Of a stretch of 64,000 bases of DNA, positions 38,646 to 48,378 are shown in pieces (positions within the stretch are counted from its first letter, which is position 1; the number at the start of each line of letters is the position of its first letter). A model generated the notes under the pieces. That model was not told where the DNA came from. It worked only from the letters and a program-made list of their open reading frames with translations, and did no database searches. This DNA is from Lycocorax pyrrhopterus obiensis. Lineage: Eukaryota > Chordata > Aves > Passeriformes > Paradisaeidae. Made by a program: the position numbers and the translations under genes. The stretch covers positions 56,691,617-56,755,616 of the forward strand of contig JACSVZ010000002.1 of the NCBI GenBank assembly GCA_014706295.1, in the 5' to 3' direction.

Positions 38646-38663
38646 ATCATGTTGGGGTCACCA
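38646..38663 (-). other. Primer binding site, tRNA-Trp type
   Basis: On the minus strand TGGTGACCCCAACATGAT starts two bases after the 5' LTR. Avian tRNA-Trp, the primer of the avian leukosis/sarcoma group, would call for the same 18-mer with G at two positions. Both differences are G to A at CpG sites, the expected decay of methylated DNA. Confidence 0.8.
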
Positions 38664-38665
38664 TT

Positions 38666-38978
38666 TGACAGTGGACACAAAAGACTGACACTGAAGATGG
38701 TGGCAAGCATCAGCACTTTATTACAAAAACCCAGCCTTTTTAAGCACTTAGCCAGTTATCTGTTTACATAGTTTTAAAGCATAACAAGCATAATTCAACC
38801 AACCACCATACACCACGATGTGAGCACGCGATGGTCACGCAGTAGGTTTTTCTACTCCTAATTCAGCTGTGTCTCTTTCCCACAGTTCTTCTGTACTTAG
38901 CCAAAGTAACAGGCCTGAGCCATGATTTTACAAAGGCAACAAGGCCTTAATTTTATAAGATTTTACCTATATACCACA
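38666..38978 (-). repeat. 5' LTR of the class II provirus
   Basis: 313 bp, plus-strand ends TGACAGTGGACAC and TATACCACA, followed by the duplication GCAGGG. About six substitutions separate it from the 3' LTR. Confidence 0.88.
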
Positions 38979-39327
38979 GCAGGGCTCCGTCATGCGTAAC
39001 GCTTATTTGGGGACCCAGACTGCATAACTCCAAATGTCCTTCCTTCTTCTTTTCCCTGAGATGAACACGATGCTGTATGATATGGATATCCCTCTGGTCA
39101 GTTGGGATCAGCTGTCCCAGCTGTGTCTCTACCAATTTCTTGTGCACCCCCAGCGTATTTGCTGGTGGGGCAGTGTGAGAATAATGCCTTGACGCTGTGT
39201 AAGTGCTGCTCAGCAGTAACAAAAACATTGCTGTGTTACCAACACTGTTCTGGTCACAAATCCAGAACATAGCACCATATGAGCTACTATGAAGAAAACT
39301 AATTCTATCACAGCCAAAACCAATGTA

Positions 39328-40589
39328 GCCTGCTGTTTCTTGATAGCCCAACAATTAGTGTGAATGGCCAGATATTTTCAGTTCTTTTTTTCTGCTTACT
39401 GTCTTTGTTAATGCTAATCAATCAGGGCTTATATCTGTGTGTTTGCCGCCTTCATTTTCTTTTTATCATCCAGTATAGGTGTGATCAATCAGATAACCAT
39501 GGAATAAATATTCTAACACTCTCACACAGATGTCTTATAAAATACTCCCATCACGTTTGTGTCCCTTGCTGTCCCTTCATGTTTTTGGTTTCCTCCTCTT
39601 ACTCTTTTTTGGCATGGTATGGAAACTTAACCTATAACCTTCTCTTGTTTTTCTTGCTTTTTGGTTACACACTATGTTACCGATCCTTATTTTTATGCTG
39701 TATCTGAAAAAGCCTTTGCATATAGTCTTATTTTCTTAATGTCACAGCAATGAAAAAAAGAATGACATTTTGATTAGAAGAATAAAACAATAGAGGGTGC
39801 TAAAGAACTGTGGAAAAATGTATTACTCTGCATTCCTAAGAAAAAGCTGGGAACAAGCAATGGACCGCAGTTAACCCTTGTGAGAGGGTGTGATTATTTT
39901 ATTGTTTTTTATAAATGACAATTATCAAATAGGCAGGTTGCCAGTGACTAAATGTAAGACAAATTATTTCAACACTATATGCTATGGAAAAAATATTATT
40001 TCTAGAGCAAGCATCATGAATGACACAGTTCAAATCATTTAGGCATAGACTCTGAGATTGAGATGCTGCACTCAGATTAGGTGGCTAAAGAGTTTATGTG
40101 ATCTGGACTTAGATATCTCTATGCTTCAGTTCTTCATATGTAAAACAAGAACCTTTCTGCTATACAGCTGGGTGCAATATGTGGCGAATAAATGCGTGAA
40201 GGATTTCCAGTGCACTTGGCTTCTCTGATAGAAGCTTAAATTTAAATTCTAGCCTTCTTATTAATGCAGGGACCTCTTTATGTCAGGGAAACAAACTGTT
40301 AGTGTGTATGGGCTGGTACCATAAATGTTTGGTTCTTTGTTTAGACTGGTAGTATGCATGTGTTCAACTCTTAGTTATGTAATAATTAAATCTTCCACTT
40401 TGTGATGACATGACAATTTGAAGCACAATTTATTGCAGTTCACTAAAGGAATGTTGGACTTCCCCACTTTTCATACCAGGTCATTGGCTAATTAATTGTT
40501 TTTTCTTAACAGATTTATATTTTATGAACTTTAATGATTTACTGTCATGTCATCATAACTATGGAAGAAGCCAAATTGGAGATGATTGC
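39328..40589. other. Spacer between nested elements, nothing recognised
   Basis: AT-rich, no gene or repeat family identified. Confidence 0.35.
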
Positions 40590-41406
40590 CTTCTACAATG
40601 GGATACCTGGCTGAATAAATGAAGGGAGAGCAGTGAATGTGGTCTTCTTGGGCTTCAGCCAGGCTTTTGACACTGTCTGCCATGGCATCCTGATAGGCAA
40701 GCTCAGGAAGTGTGAGCTGGATGAGCAGATGGTGAAGTGGATTGAGAACAGGCTGTATGGCAGGTCTCAGAGGGTTGTGATCAGTGGCACAGGGTCTAGT
40801 TGGAGGCCTGTGGTGTCCCCCAGGTGTAAGTACTGGATCCAGAAGTGGGCAATACCCCAGAATGTTGTGCTGCCATTCAGAAGAATCTCAACAGGTTGGA
40901 GACTTGGTCAGAGAGGAATCTTCTGAAATTCATCAAAGGCAAGAGCAGGGTCCTGCACCTGGGAAGAAAGAACTGCATGCACCAGTACAGGCTGGGGGCT
41001 GACCTGCTCTGAAGCAGCTCTGGAGAAGGGGGTCATGGTGTGCAACAAGCTGTCCATTAGCCAGCAGTGTGCCCTTGTGGCAGAGAGCCACTGGTATCTT
41101 GGGCTGCATTAGGGAGTGTGGCCAGGAGGTCATGAGAGGTGGTCCTGCTGCCCTAATCAGCCCTGGTGAGTCTGCATCTGGAGTGCTGTGACCAGTTCTG
41201 GGCTCCTCAGTACAAGGGAGACATGGAGCTCCTGGAGCAAGTCCAGAAGAAGGCAACGAAAATGATGAGGGTACTGGAGCACCTCAGTCATGAGGAGAGC
41301 CTGAGGGAGCTGGGACTGTTTAGCCTGGGGGAGAGAGGACTGAAAGGGGATCTTATCAGTGTCTGAAGTATTTGAAGGGAGGACATCAAGAGGTAGGACA
41401 TCAAGG

Positions 41407-41936
41407 TGAGTCAAGATTATGAAAAGTTAAACTTTAGCTAGGAGTTAGAAGCAATTTGTACTGATTAAACCAAACGATAAGTTGGCTAAGTATAGTGCTA
41501 TTTGCTATTATGTACCTGTCTGAAACTTTGCTTACAGTAAATAAACTGTCATAAGGACAAAAGGAGCTGATAGAATTATAGCTAGCACCTAGATTGCATG
41601 ATCAAATACAGGCAGGAGGTATGGACCATCTCCAGAAGACTTGCTGAGGCTTGCCCACAATAGAAGGTAGAAAGTTCATGGTGATGAAGAAATCCCTGAC
41701 TTCATCTTTCAAGACCACTGACTCAAATCAAGACCACTGACCCAAATCGAAAAAGGAATTGCACATGCGCAGAGGACTAATAACCTCATTTTAATAAGAA
41801 GCGGGGAATGGGGGGTGCTAGAAATATGTATATGAATAATATGTAACATAAATAGAGGGCAAATAACTGTGTAAGGTGCCCGCCGGCATACCACTTTCTA
41901 ACTTTAATTAGTTAGAGAGTTTTTGTCCGTGAATAT
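41407..41936 (+). repeat. 5' LTR of the ERV1 provirus (shortened)
   Basis: Starts TGAGTCAAGATTATG. Compared with the 3' LTR it lacks three blocks: about 10 bp near 41,850, about 33 bp after GTGTAAGGTGC near 41,880, and 7-8 bp containing the AATAAA just before the common end. The right limit is set by loss of similarity after GTGAATA. Confidence 0.85.
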
Positions 41937-41941
41937 CGTTC

Positions 41942-41959
41942 TGGTGAGCCAGGCAGAAG
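41942..41959 (+). other. Primer binding site, probably tRNA-Arg
   Basis: TGGTGAGCCAGGCAGAAG lies just after the 5' LTR. It matches the complement of the 3' end of vertebrate tRNA-Arg(ACG) at 13 of the first 15 bases. Arg priming is the trait after which HERV-R was named, in keeping with the ERV3-like envelope. The tRNA was recalled, not searched. Confidence 0.6.
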
Positions 41960-43184
41960 CAAGTTCTGTTTGGCTGTGAGACCAGCCCGGGCTGGTGGAC
42001 CCCTCGGGGCGCCCCCGGGATATTTCTGGAAAGAGAGGGCTCTGCTGCCCGGATTGTTCATCCAGCAACAGACAAGGACTCCTGACTACTAAACCTCCGG
42101 ACAGAAGGGTATGTTTAAAAGAAATACTGAAACAGTGGGTGACCTGTAAGGCGTACGCGTGGTCATGAAAGGCTGTTGGTAAGTCGGAGGGAGACGTCCC
42201 CCGCGCAACTTGTGCCTATGTAGTGTGCTTGCAAGCTGCAGTGGTATCTGGTGCCGGGAGGGGGGGGGGCTCAGGCATTGCCTGTCGTCAGAAAGGGAAC
42301 TTTGCCGTCTGAGGGCTTGTTTGCTAGCAATTTGGGGCTAGCAGTTGTCGTGCCATAGAGGGCACGGTTTGTCAGCAATTTGGGGCTAGCAGTGGTCGTG
42401 CCGTAGAGGGCATGGCTGTTTATACTGTTGTGTGTTCTGACTGTGAGAGCAGCTGTGTGAGAGCTTGTTGAGACGTGCTATTAATAGTACGGAGTGAGAG
42501 AGACGAGTTTGGACCCACAGTTTTGCTTGAAGCGAGTGTGGTGAATGTCTAAAGGTGAATGTTGTGTGTTGTGTGGTTTTTATTGTAATTGTGGTGTGTA
42601 CATTTAGTTACGAAGGGACAGTATTGGCTGTAACACCCGGTGTCACGCTAAAAAGATCCGAATTATGAGAAGCGAGATAGACGGCATGTGCTGTCTGAGG
42701 TGTATTTTAAAGGCAATACTGCCGTCTTGTGTCGAAAGTTATAGTTGCAATCTAACCTAACAAGTAAGTTTTAGATAAAAGTTGTATTAGTGAATTGCCA
42801 AAATTATATTTGAGTTAGACCCTTGAGAATTCGTGAATTCGGTGAACTCCTGGATTAACAGGGAAACCGAAAATTTTATTTAAAAGAGTCATATCAAACC
42901 CCGAGAAGTAACTTCGTAGCTTTAGATTAGAAGCATCCTCTAGTAAAATTTTAAAATTTAAAAAGTAAATAGAATAGCTTATAACTGTAAAAATTTTCCT
43001 GCAGCTTTTAGTGTGTCTAGAAGTTAGCATTGTGTGTGGATATTATTGCAGTGTGAGTTCTGTACCAGACGCTATTGTTGTTCTCCGTAACCCAGTGCAG
43101 AAAGTGTGTACAGTATCTACAGCCCCTTTAAGCCGATTTTAACCTGAGCTGTGGACTGTGCAGAAAGGACTATAAGAGAAAGTA
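41960..43184 (+). other. ERV1 leader with a 48-bp tandem duplication
   Basis: Untranslated leader. A candidate splice donor GTAAGT lies at 42179. AGCAATTTGGGGCTAGCAG occurs at 42326 and 42374, marking a 48-bp duplicated unit (about 42,323-42,418) in the region where retroviruses carry their packaging signal. A 9-G run sits near 42,261. Confidence 0.65.
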
Positions 43185-44075
43185 ATGGGAACTAACCAGA
43201 GTAAAGAGATCCCCAGAACTAGTCCTTTAGGATGCATTTTATCACACTGGAAAGAACTGGTAGGTTATGGTGGCACAGAGAATAAAAAGGCTCTTATTAA
43301 GTTCTGTACACAATGGTGGCCGCTCTATAAGCTTGAGAGAAATGTCAGATGGCCACCAACTGGGACTGTAGATTATGGGACCCTGTTACAGCTTATGCTT
43401 TTCCTAAGGCGGGAGCATAAATGAGAAGAAGTGATATATGCTCATTTGTTTTTCTCCCTCCGGAACCATCCTGAGTGGCAGAGGCATTGTGGAATTGGGG
43501 CCCCTTCTGATCCCTTAGTATTGCCCCCCAAAGAAAATAATAAGACTAAGAAGGAAAAGCTTAAGCAATGTTGCAGTACATGTTCAATAAATCAACACTG
43601 CACACACCCTGATAAGGTATATCCAGTTGACACACAGGAACAAGAGCTGGGGGATCTGTTTAGGCTACCACCCGGGAGGCAAAGGGGGCTGGGGGGAGAA
43701 ATAGCCCCGACCCCTACTGCACCTTCCACCTCGTTCTCTGGGGAAGGGCCCACTCCAATCTCTATTTCAGCCCCAGCTCCAATCTCTATTTCACCTCCCG
43801 CTCCAATCTCTATTTCAACTCCAGCTCATACTTTAACTAAAGCTATCACAGCTTTTACTCCAGCTCCAGCTACAAGCACAGCCCAGTCAACTCAGATTTC
43901 GGCTCCAACTTCAACTTCTATTCCACCTCTCACCTTCACCCCTGAGTCTATACCATTGCCTAGTAGTGACAGTGAGGAGGAGGAACTGCTCTCTCCAAGG
44001 GGTCCTGTAGCATCCGGGGCTCGAAAAGAAACTAAGAACTATACAAGCACCCTTAAGGGAGGCAGTAGTTTCTGA
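43185..44075 (+). pseudogene. ERV1 gag fragment: matrix and proline-rich region
   Basis: ATG at 43185 is followed by MGTNQSKE, a consensus N-myristoylation start, and a helical matrix-like domain. A TGA at 43422-43424 interrupts it, and the same frame then stays open to the stop at 44073-44075. The downstream part is Pro/Ser/Thr-rich and includes three exact-length 24-bp repeats (43755-43826) encoding PISISxPA. Capsid and nucleocapsid are absent: the next recognisable motif is protease, only 200 bp further on. Confidence 0.7.
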
Positions 44076-44264
44076 AAAGAGAACAATGTTAGTTAAAATC
44101 CCCTTTTCTACACCGAATTTAAAGGCTTGGAAAAAATTGCTAAGCAGTATAAGAACGACCCAATAGGGGTTACAAAGAAAAGGTGATGCTCAAAGAAGAG
44201 GAAACTGGAAAGGGGAGGGGGTGGCTGTTTGTGCTAAAAAAGACTGAAGGGGACCGGAGGTTCT

Positions 44265-44462
44265 CACCCTAGGAGAACCTCTGGTTATAATCAAACTAAG
44301 GAACAAAGAAAAAGAAATAGAATTTCTAATAAACACAGGGGCAACACACTCGGTGTTAAATAAAGCTTTAATGCCAATAACAGATGATTATGTCATGGTA
44401 CAGGGAGCAACTGGCCAATCTGAAAGAGCATTTTTTTGCAAACTGCTGGACAAAGAACATTA
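44265..44462 (+). pseudogene. ERV1 protease remnant
   Basis: Reads EPLVIIKL then LINTGATHSVLN. Retropepsins carry an invariant catalytic Asp at the position where this copy has Asn (codon 44332-44334), so it would be inactive. The frame ends at a stop at 44460-44462, where it abuts the RT fragment. Confidence 0.7.
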
Positions 44463-45041
44463 GGAGAGGATTGCAAGGAAGCAATATGCCAGACCCGAAA
44501 ACCCCAAACAGTAAAGGAACTAAGAACCTTTTTGGGCATGACAGGGTGGTGTAGACTGTGGATTTATAATTATGGGTTGCTCGTTAAACCCCTGTATGCC
44601 TTGGTTGCGGAAAGAAACAGAGACCTACAATGGACGAAAGAAGCTACCCGAGCCTTCGACCAACTAAAGAAGGCCCCCATGTCAGCTCCAGCCCTGGGAC
44701 TTCCATACGTGAGTAAACCATTCTTTTTGTTTTCTCATGAAAAGCAGGGGATTGCACTGGGAATACTAGCACAAGACCTGGGCCCGTATCGCAGGGCAGT
44801 TGCCTACCTTTCCAAACAGCTAGATGAGGCAGCTGAGGGATGGCCAGGGTGCCTCAGAGCTGTTGCGGCAGTGGCGGTGAACATCCAGGAAGCAGGCAAA
44901 TTCACCCTGGGCCAGAAAATGACTGTGCTAGTGTCCCACACAGTCTCAGTGGTCCTGGAGGCGAAAGGTGGACACTGGCTTTCCCCACAGAGATTCCTGA
45001 AGTACCAGGCCATAATGATAGTACCAGGCAAGATGATGTAG
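44436..45041 (+). pseudogene. ERV1 reverse transcriptase, C-terminal thumb/connection only
   Basis: A 200-codon open stretch begins inside RT: the block TVKELRTFLGMTGWCRLWI followed by KPLY, then a connection domain with LPYVSKPFFLFSHEKQGIALGIL. The fingers and palm, including the catalytic YxDD, are missing, lost in a deletion whose junction lies near 44,440. A frameshift near 45,020 moves the continuation to the next frame. Confidence 0.75.
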
Positions 45042-45622
45042 AAATTGTGGTAACTAACATTGTGAACCCAGCTTCTTTCCTCAGTGGTAGTCCGGGAGAA
45101 CCAGTGATCCATGATTGCCTGGAGACCATCGAATTCACCTACTCCAGCCTCCCGGATCTGAAGGACACCCCTCTCGAGGACACTGAGACCTGGTTCACTG
45201 ATGGGAGCAGTTATGTCATCAGTGGGAAGAGACATGCTGGGTATGCAGTTACCATAAACAGAGAAGTAATAGAGTCTGGGCCATTACCAACCAACACCTC
45301 TGCACAGAAAGCTGAAATAATTGCCTTAACCTGAGCTTTAGAACTAGCAAAAGGAAAGAAGATCAATATTTATACAGACTCAAGGTATGCATTTGCGGTG
45401 GTTCATGCACACGGGGCCATTTAAAAAGAAAGAGGACTGTTAAACTCACAAGGGAAAAGCATTAAACATGCACAAGAAATAATAAAATCATTGGAGGCAG
45501 TTCAGCTACCTGAAAAAGTGGCCATCATGCACATCAAAGCACACCAGAAAGTGAGCTCTGAATTGGAAGAAAGGAATGAGCTGGCAGACAGAAAGGCAAA
45601 GCAACAGCTAAAAGTGAGGTAA
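45020..45622 (+). pseudogene. ERV1 RNase H remnant
   Basis: Contains TWFTDGSS, the AEIIALT helix, IYTDSRYAF and HIKAHQ in order, matching the acidic D-E-D core and late His of retroviral RNase H. In-frame stops lie near 45,332 and 45,422, so it is not translatable. Confidence 0.75.
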
Positions 45623-45659
45623 CTATTGAGACAGTAAAAGCAGCTGTAATCCCAGATGG

Positions 45660-46755
45660 ACAAATTTCCATTGAAGGTAAGCCGAGGTATAATAAAAAGG
45701 ATAAAAAACTTATTGCACAAGAAAATGGAAGTTATAACCAGGAGGGGTGGGCTATCACAGATGAAGGGAAAGGAAGACTTGTAATCCCCTCTTACATGTT
45801 ATGGTCATTAGTGAAAGAGGAACATGAGAAAATGCATTGAGGAATAGACGCTTTGTATAACTATTTAAGAGACAGGATTGTAGCCAGAAATTTGCAAGGT
45901 ACAGTAATTCAAGTAACCCGTCAATGTAGTCTTTGCGTCCAAACTAACCCCAAGAGTATTCCTAAACCAAAGCTTAAGACAAATTGGGAAAGGCTATGGG
46001 CCTAGGCAGCAATGGCAAATTGATTTCTCAGAGCTGCCAAAGAAAAAGGGATATCGTTATTGGTGTTAACAGATACCTTTTCAGAATGGCCAGAAACTTT
46101 CCCTACCAGAACTGCCAAAGCACGAAAAGTAACAAAAGTGTTGTTACAAGAAATAATACTGCGTTTTGGGGTCCCAGCCACAATGTCCTCAGATAGAGGG
46201 CCACACTTTATTTCAAGAATTGTGCAGCAAATTAGCCACCACCTAGGCATAGACTGGGAACTTCACACTCCATATCATCCTCAGTCTAGTGGCCAGGTGG
46301 AAAAAATGAATCATTTGATTAAACAACAAATTATTAGATTAAGACAAGAGGCAAAAGTACCTTGGCCTCAGGCTCTTCCATTAGCATTGTTACAAATTCG
46401 GACCAAACCAAGAACAAAAGAAAAATTAAGTACTTTTGAAATATTGTATGGGAGACCATATGTGGTCCCAGAGGGGACAACTCCCACTCAAGTAGGGGAA
46501 GAAACCCTACACTGATATATGGTGGCCTTAAACACACAACTTAAAGAAATTGAAAAACATGTGGCTGGGGCTCAAAGCAGGGAATTAGATGGGCCAGTAC
46601 ATAATATACAACCTGGGGATTATGTATATGTCAAGTCTTTTGCAGAAAAAACTCTGGAACCACAGTACGAAGGACCATTCCAGGTGCTCCTCACCAATCA
46701 AGATCAAGGAACAGAGTGCGTGGATTCATCACACCCGAGTAAAAAAGGCTCCTGA
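45660..46755 (+). pseudogene. ERV1 integrase remnant
   Basis: N-terminal zinc finger HEKMH...CSLC (H-x3-H, C-x2-C), core Asp in QWQIDFSE (46022-46024), Asp in SSDRGPHF (46192-46194) and Glu in GQVEKMNH (46300-46302), giving exactly D-x35-E. A C-terminal module with YEGPFQVLL follows. All three acidic residues are intact, but there is a TGA right after the finger's second His, frameshifts around 45,960-46,060 and a TGA at 46,513. Confidence 0.8.
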
Positions 46756-46860
46756 AGAATTCTGGAAAGTCACCCCTGGTGACGACGAACTGAAATTAAA
46801 ACTTACTCGAGAAAGTAAATAGTGTGTGAGTAAAATGTTAGAATAGCTTAACATTTTAAA

Positions 46861-47028
46861 ATGGATAATCAAGTAGGTACAATCAGGGGGGTTATAGTTT
46901 TTGTGATTATTGCTATAACCACTGTTGTAAGTAGTGCAATACCGCATACATATAAGGTGACTGGTGTGTATAAGTGCCAAGGGAAAGCTTATGATCCTTA
47001 CTCCCATCAGTCTCTGGGTCAAATGTAA
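46861..47028 (+). pseudogene. ERV1 env, signal-peptide end (truncated)
   Basis: A 55-codon frame: short polar start, a strongly hydrophobic segment (VIVFVIIAITTVVSSA) of signal-peptide type, then a short Cys-containing stretch ending in TAA. The nested LTR begins 35 bp later. Confidence 0.55.
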
Positions 47029-47062
47029 GAGTTATAAATGCAACTGTTTAGCAAGGAAATAA

Positions 47063-47453
47063 GGTTGGGGTGCACTATGTGGTGGTAGAGAGATAGGCCC
47101 TGAGGGCCGGAGAGAGAGCCTCTTTCCTGGGCCCGGAGGTGATCCTGGGAGTGCATCCAGGTCACCGGGGATGGGCTGAGAGAGGATTGTGGGTTTCTGA
47201 ACAGTGTTGGACCTATGGGAAGTGATAATTGTAGTTTGTGGCCTTATAGGGTATTGTTTGCCTATTACCATAATAGGTAACATCTGTGCAATACCCCAGG
47301 TGATTGGGGGACACTGTGGTGAACATCTTTCCTGTTTATATGATGTTATATCCTGTTTGTGTGCTAGTATTTAGGGAATTTTCACTGCGCAATAAACGGC
47401 TTTGCACTTCTTCATCTTGTGTGCGAAGTCCATGCCCTTGCATGATTACTGCA
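47063..47453 (+). mobile_element. Solo LTR, 391 bp, nested in ERV1 env
   Basis: Same family as 17654-18043, here on the plus strand: (GG)TTGGGGTGCACTATG at the left, GCGCAATAAACGGC near the 3' end, and GATTACTGCA at the end. Flanked by AAATAA at 47057-47062 and 47454-47459; with low-complexity bases the exact duplication length (5 or 6) is uncertain. It must postdate the provirus it interrupts. Confidence 0.82.
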
Positions 47454-48226
47454 AAATAACATTTGGGGATGTAAATATGCATTAGTTCAAGACGGATTCC
47501 ATGAAGCTCACCAAGAACCCATAAAATTTATCCAAATTGGGCCAAAATGCTGTGACAAACGCTTAACTAGCTGTTCTGAGTTCAGAATTAAAATAAAAGG
47601 AGAGAACAACTAGAGTTCATATGTGAAGGAAATATAGAAGATAGCAAAGACATCTGTCTGAATACAGAGCAAAGCATTTGTCACTTTGAAATGCATCCCA
47701 TTAACCAAACAAGACTGCTTGTGTATACAGGACAGGGCTGTGTCTGCCTTAGAACAGCATGCCTTACTATAATAGTGGATGAATTGTGAATAAAACTCAG
47801 TTTAACTTATGCATTTGTAAATTTGTCAAAATCAAAGGATGTGACTTTTCCTATCAGGCACCTGTCATATTGCACCAATACATAGAAGAAAATTTGACCA
47901 CTGTGCAAGAAATACTGCCTGCACCTATAGAAATGAATTTAACCTTAGTCACACAATTGCGAAAACACAATGAACTAAAAAAAATTCTTTAAAAAGTTAA
48001 ACATAAGAGAAAGAAAACTTTAATTATGATACATCATGACACAGAGACCATACAGAGAGTTTTTAAAAAATTAGAAGAAGACCAATCTCATCATTGGTGG
48101 GATGTGCTCTTTGGGTGGTCCCCAACGGCAACTGGCGTGCTTAATGCCCTATTTCACCCAATCATTGTTTTACTTATCTTAGTTAGTATAAGTTTAATTT
48201 TATCTATTATAATACTTGTTTAGAAC
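47454..48226 (+). pseudogene. ERV1 env remainder, surface part and transmembrane subunit
   Basis: Broken surface-subunit text with several Cys (around 47,550-47,780) is followed by a TM piece. The last frame, 48026-48223, holds WWDVLFGWSPTATGVLNALF and a membrane span of about 25 residues, a layout I associate with ERV3-type envelopes. Several stops precede it, so no envelope can be made. Confidence 0.6.
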
Positions 48227-48378
48227 TGGAGGATGCTGCGACGAGTAGCTACCTTAACTTCAATCTCAAGAGCACATGGTACAGTCTTGAGAGACACCTA
48301 CCGTACAAACCAGGTATAAGAAGAAGAATGTATATATTAGTAAAAGAATTTACTAATCGTGTAGAGGGAGTGAGGAAA

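Larger units (their letters stand above)
33550..38978 (-). mobile_element. Defective class II (alpharetrovirus-like) provirus, 5.4 kb, both LTRs present
   Basis: Bounded by a perfect 6-bp duplication GCAGGG (33544-33549 and 38979-38984), the length typical of class II/alpharetroviral integrases. LTRs of 313 bp differ at about 6 positions. In sense order (right to left): 5' LTR, two-base gap, tRNA-Trp-type primer site, leader, a shredded pol remnant, AT-rich minisatellite, env tail, polypurine tract and 3' LTR. No long gag or pol frame survives, so it cannot make its own proteins. This resembles known non-autonomous avian elements such as ART-CH of chicken in organisation, though homology to that element was not tested. 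Confidence 0.85.
33361..39323 (-). mobile_element. Old ERVL-type solo LTR, split by a later provirus
   Basis: Two arms, 33361-33549 and 38985-39323, join across one copy of GCAGGG to give a continuous avian LTR of about 530 bp (antisense text ...CATTCCCAGGAAAGCAGGG then CTCCGTCATGCGTAACG). The left arm begins TGTGAGTTGACC; the right arm fades after CACAGCCAAAACCA. Only ATGT is shared by the flanks (33357-33360 and 39324-39327), so the duplication is uncertain. I recall this as a widespread avian ERVL-like LTR; the family is not named with certainty. Confidence 0.65.

Noticed and set aside
43431..44075. A separate Pro/Ser/Thr-rich gene of 214 codons
   Set aside because: Same frame as the matrix fragment starting at 43185, separated by one TGA; it is the continuation of ERV1 gag.
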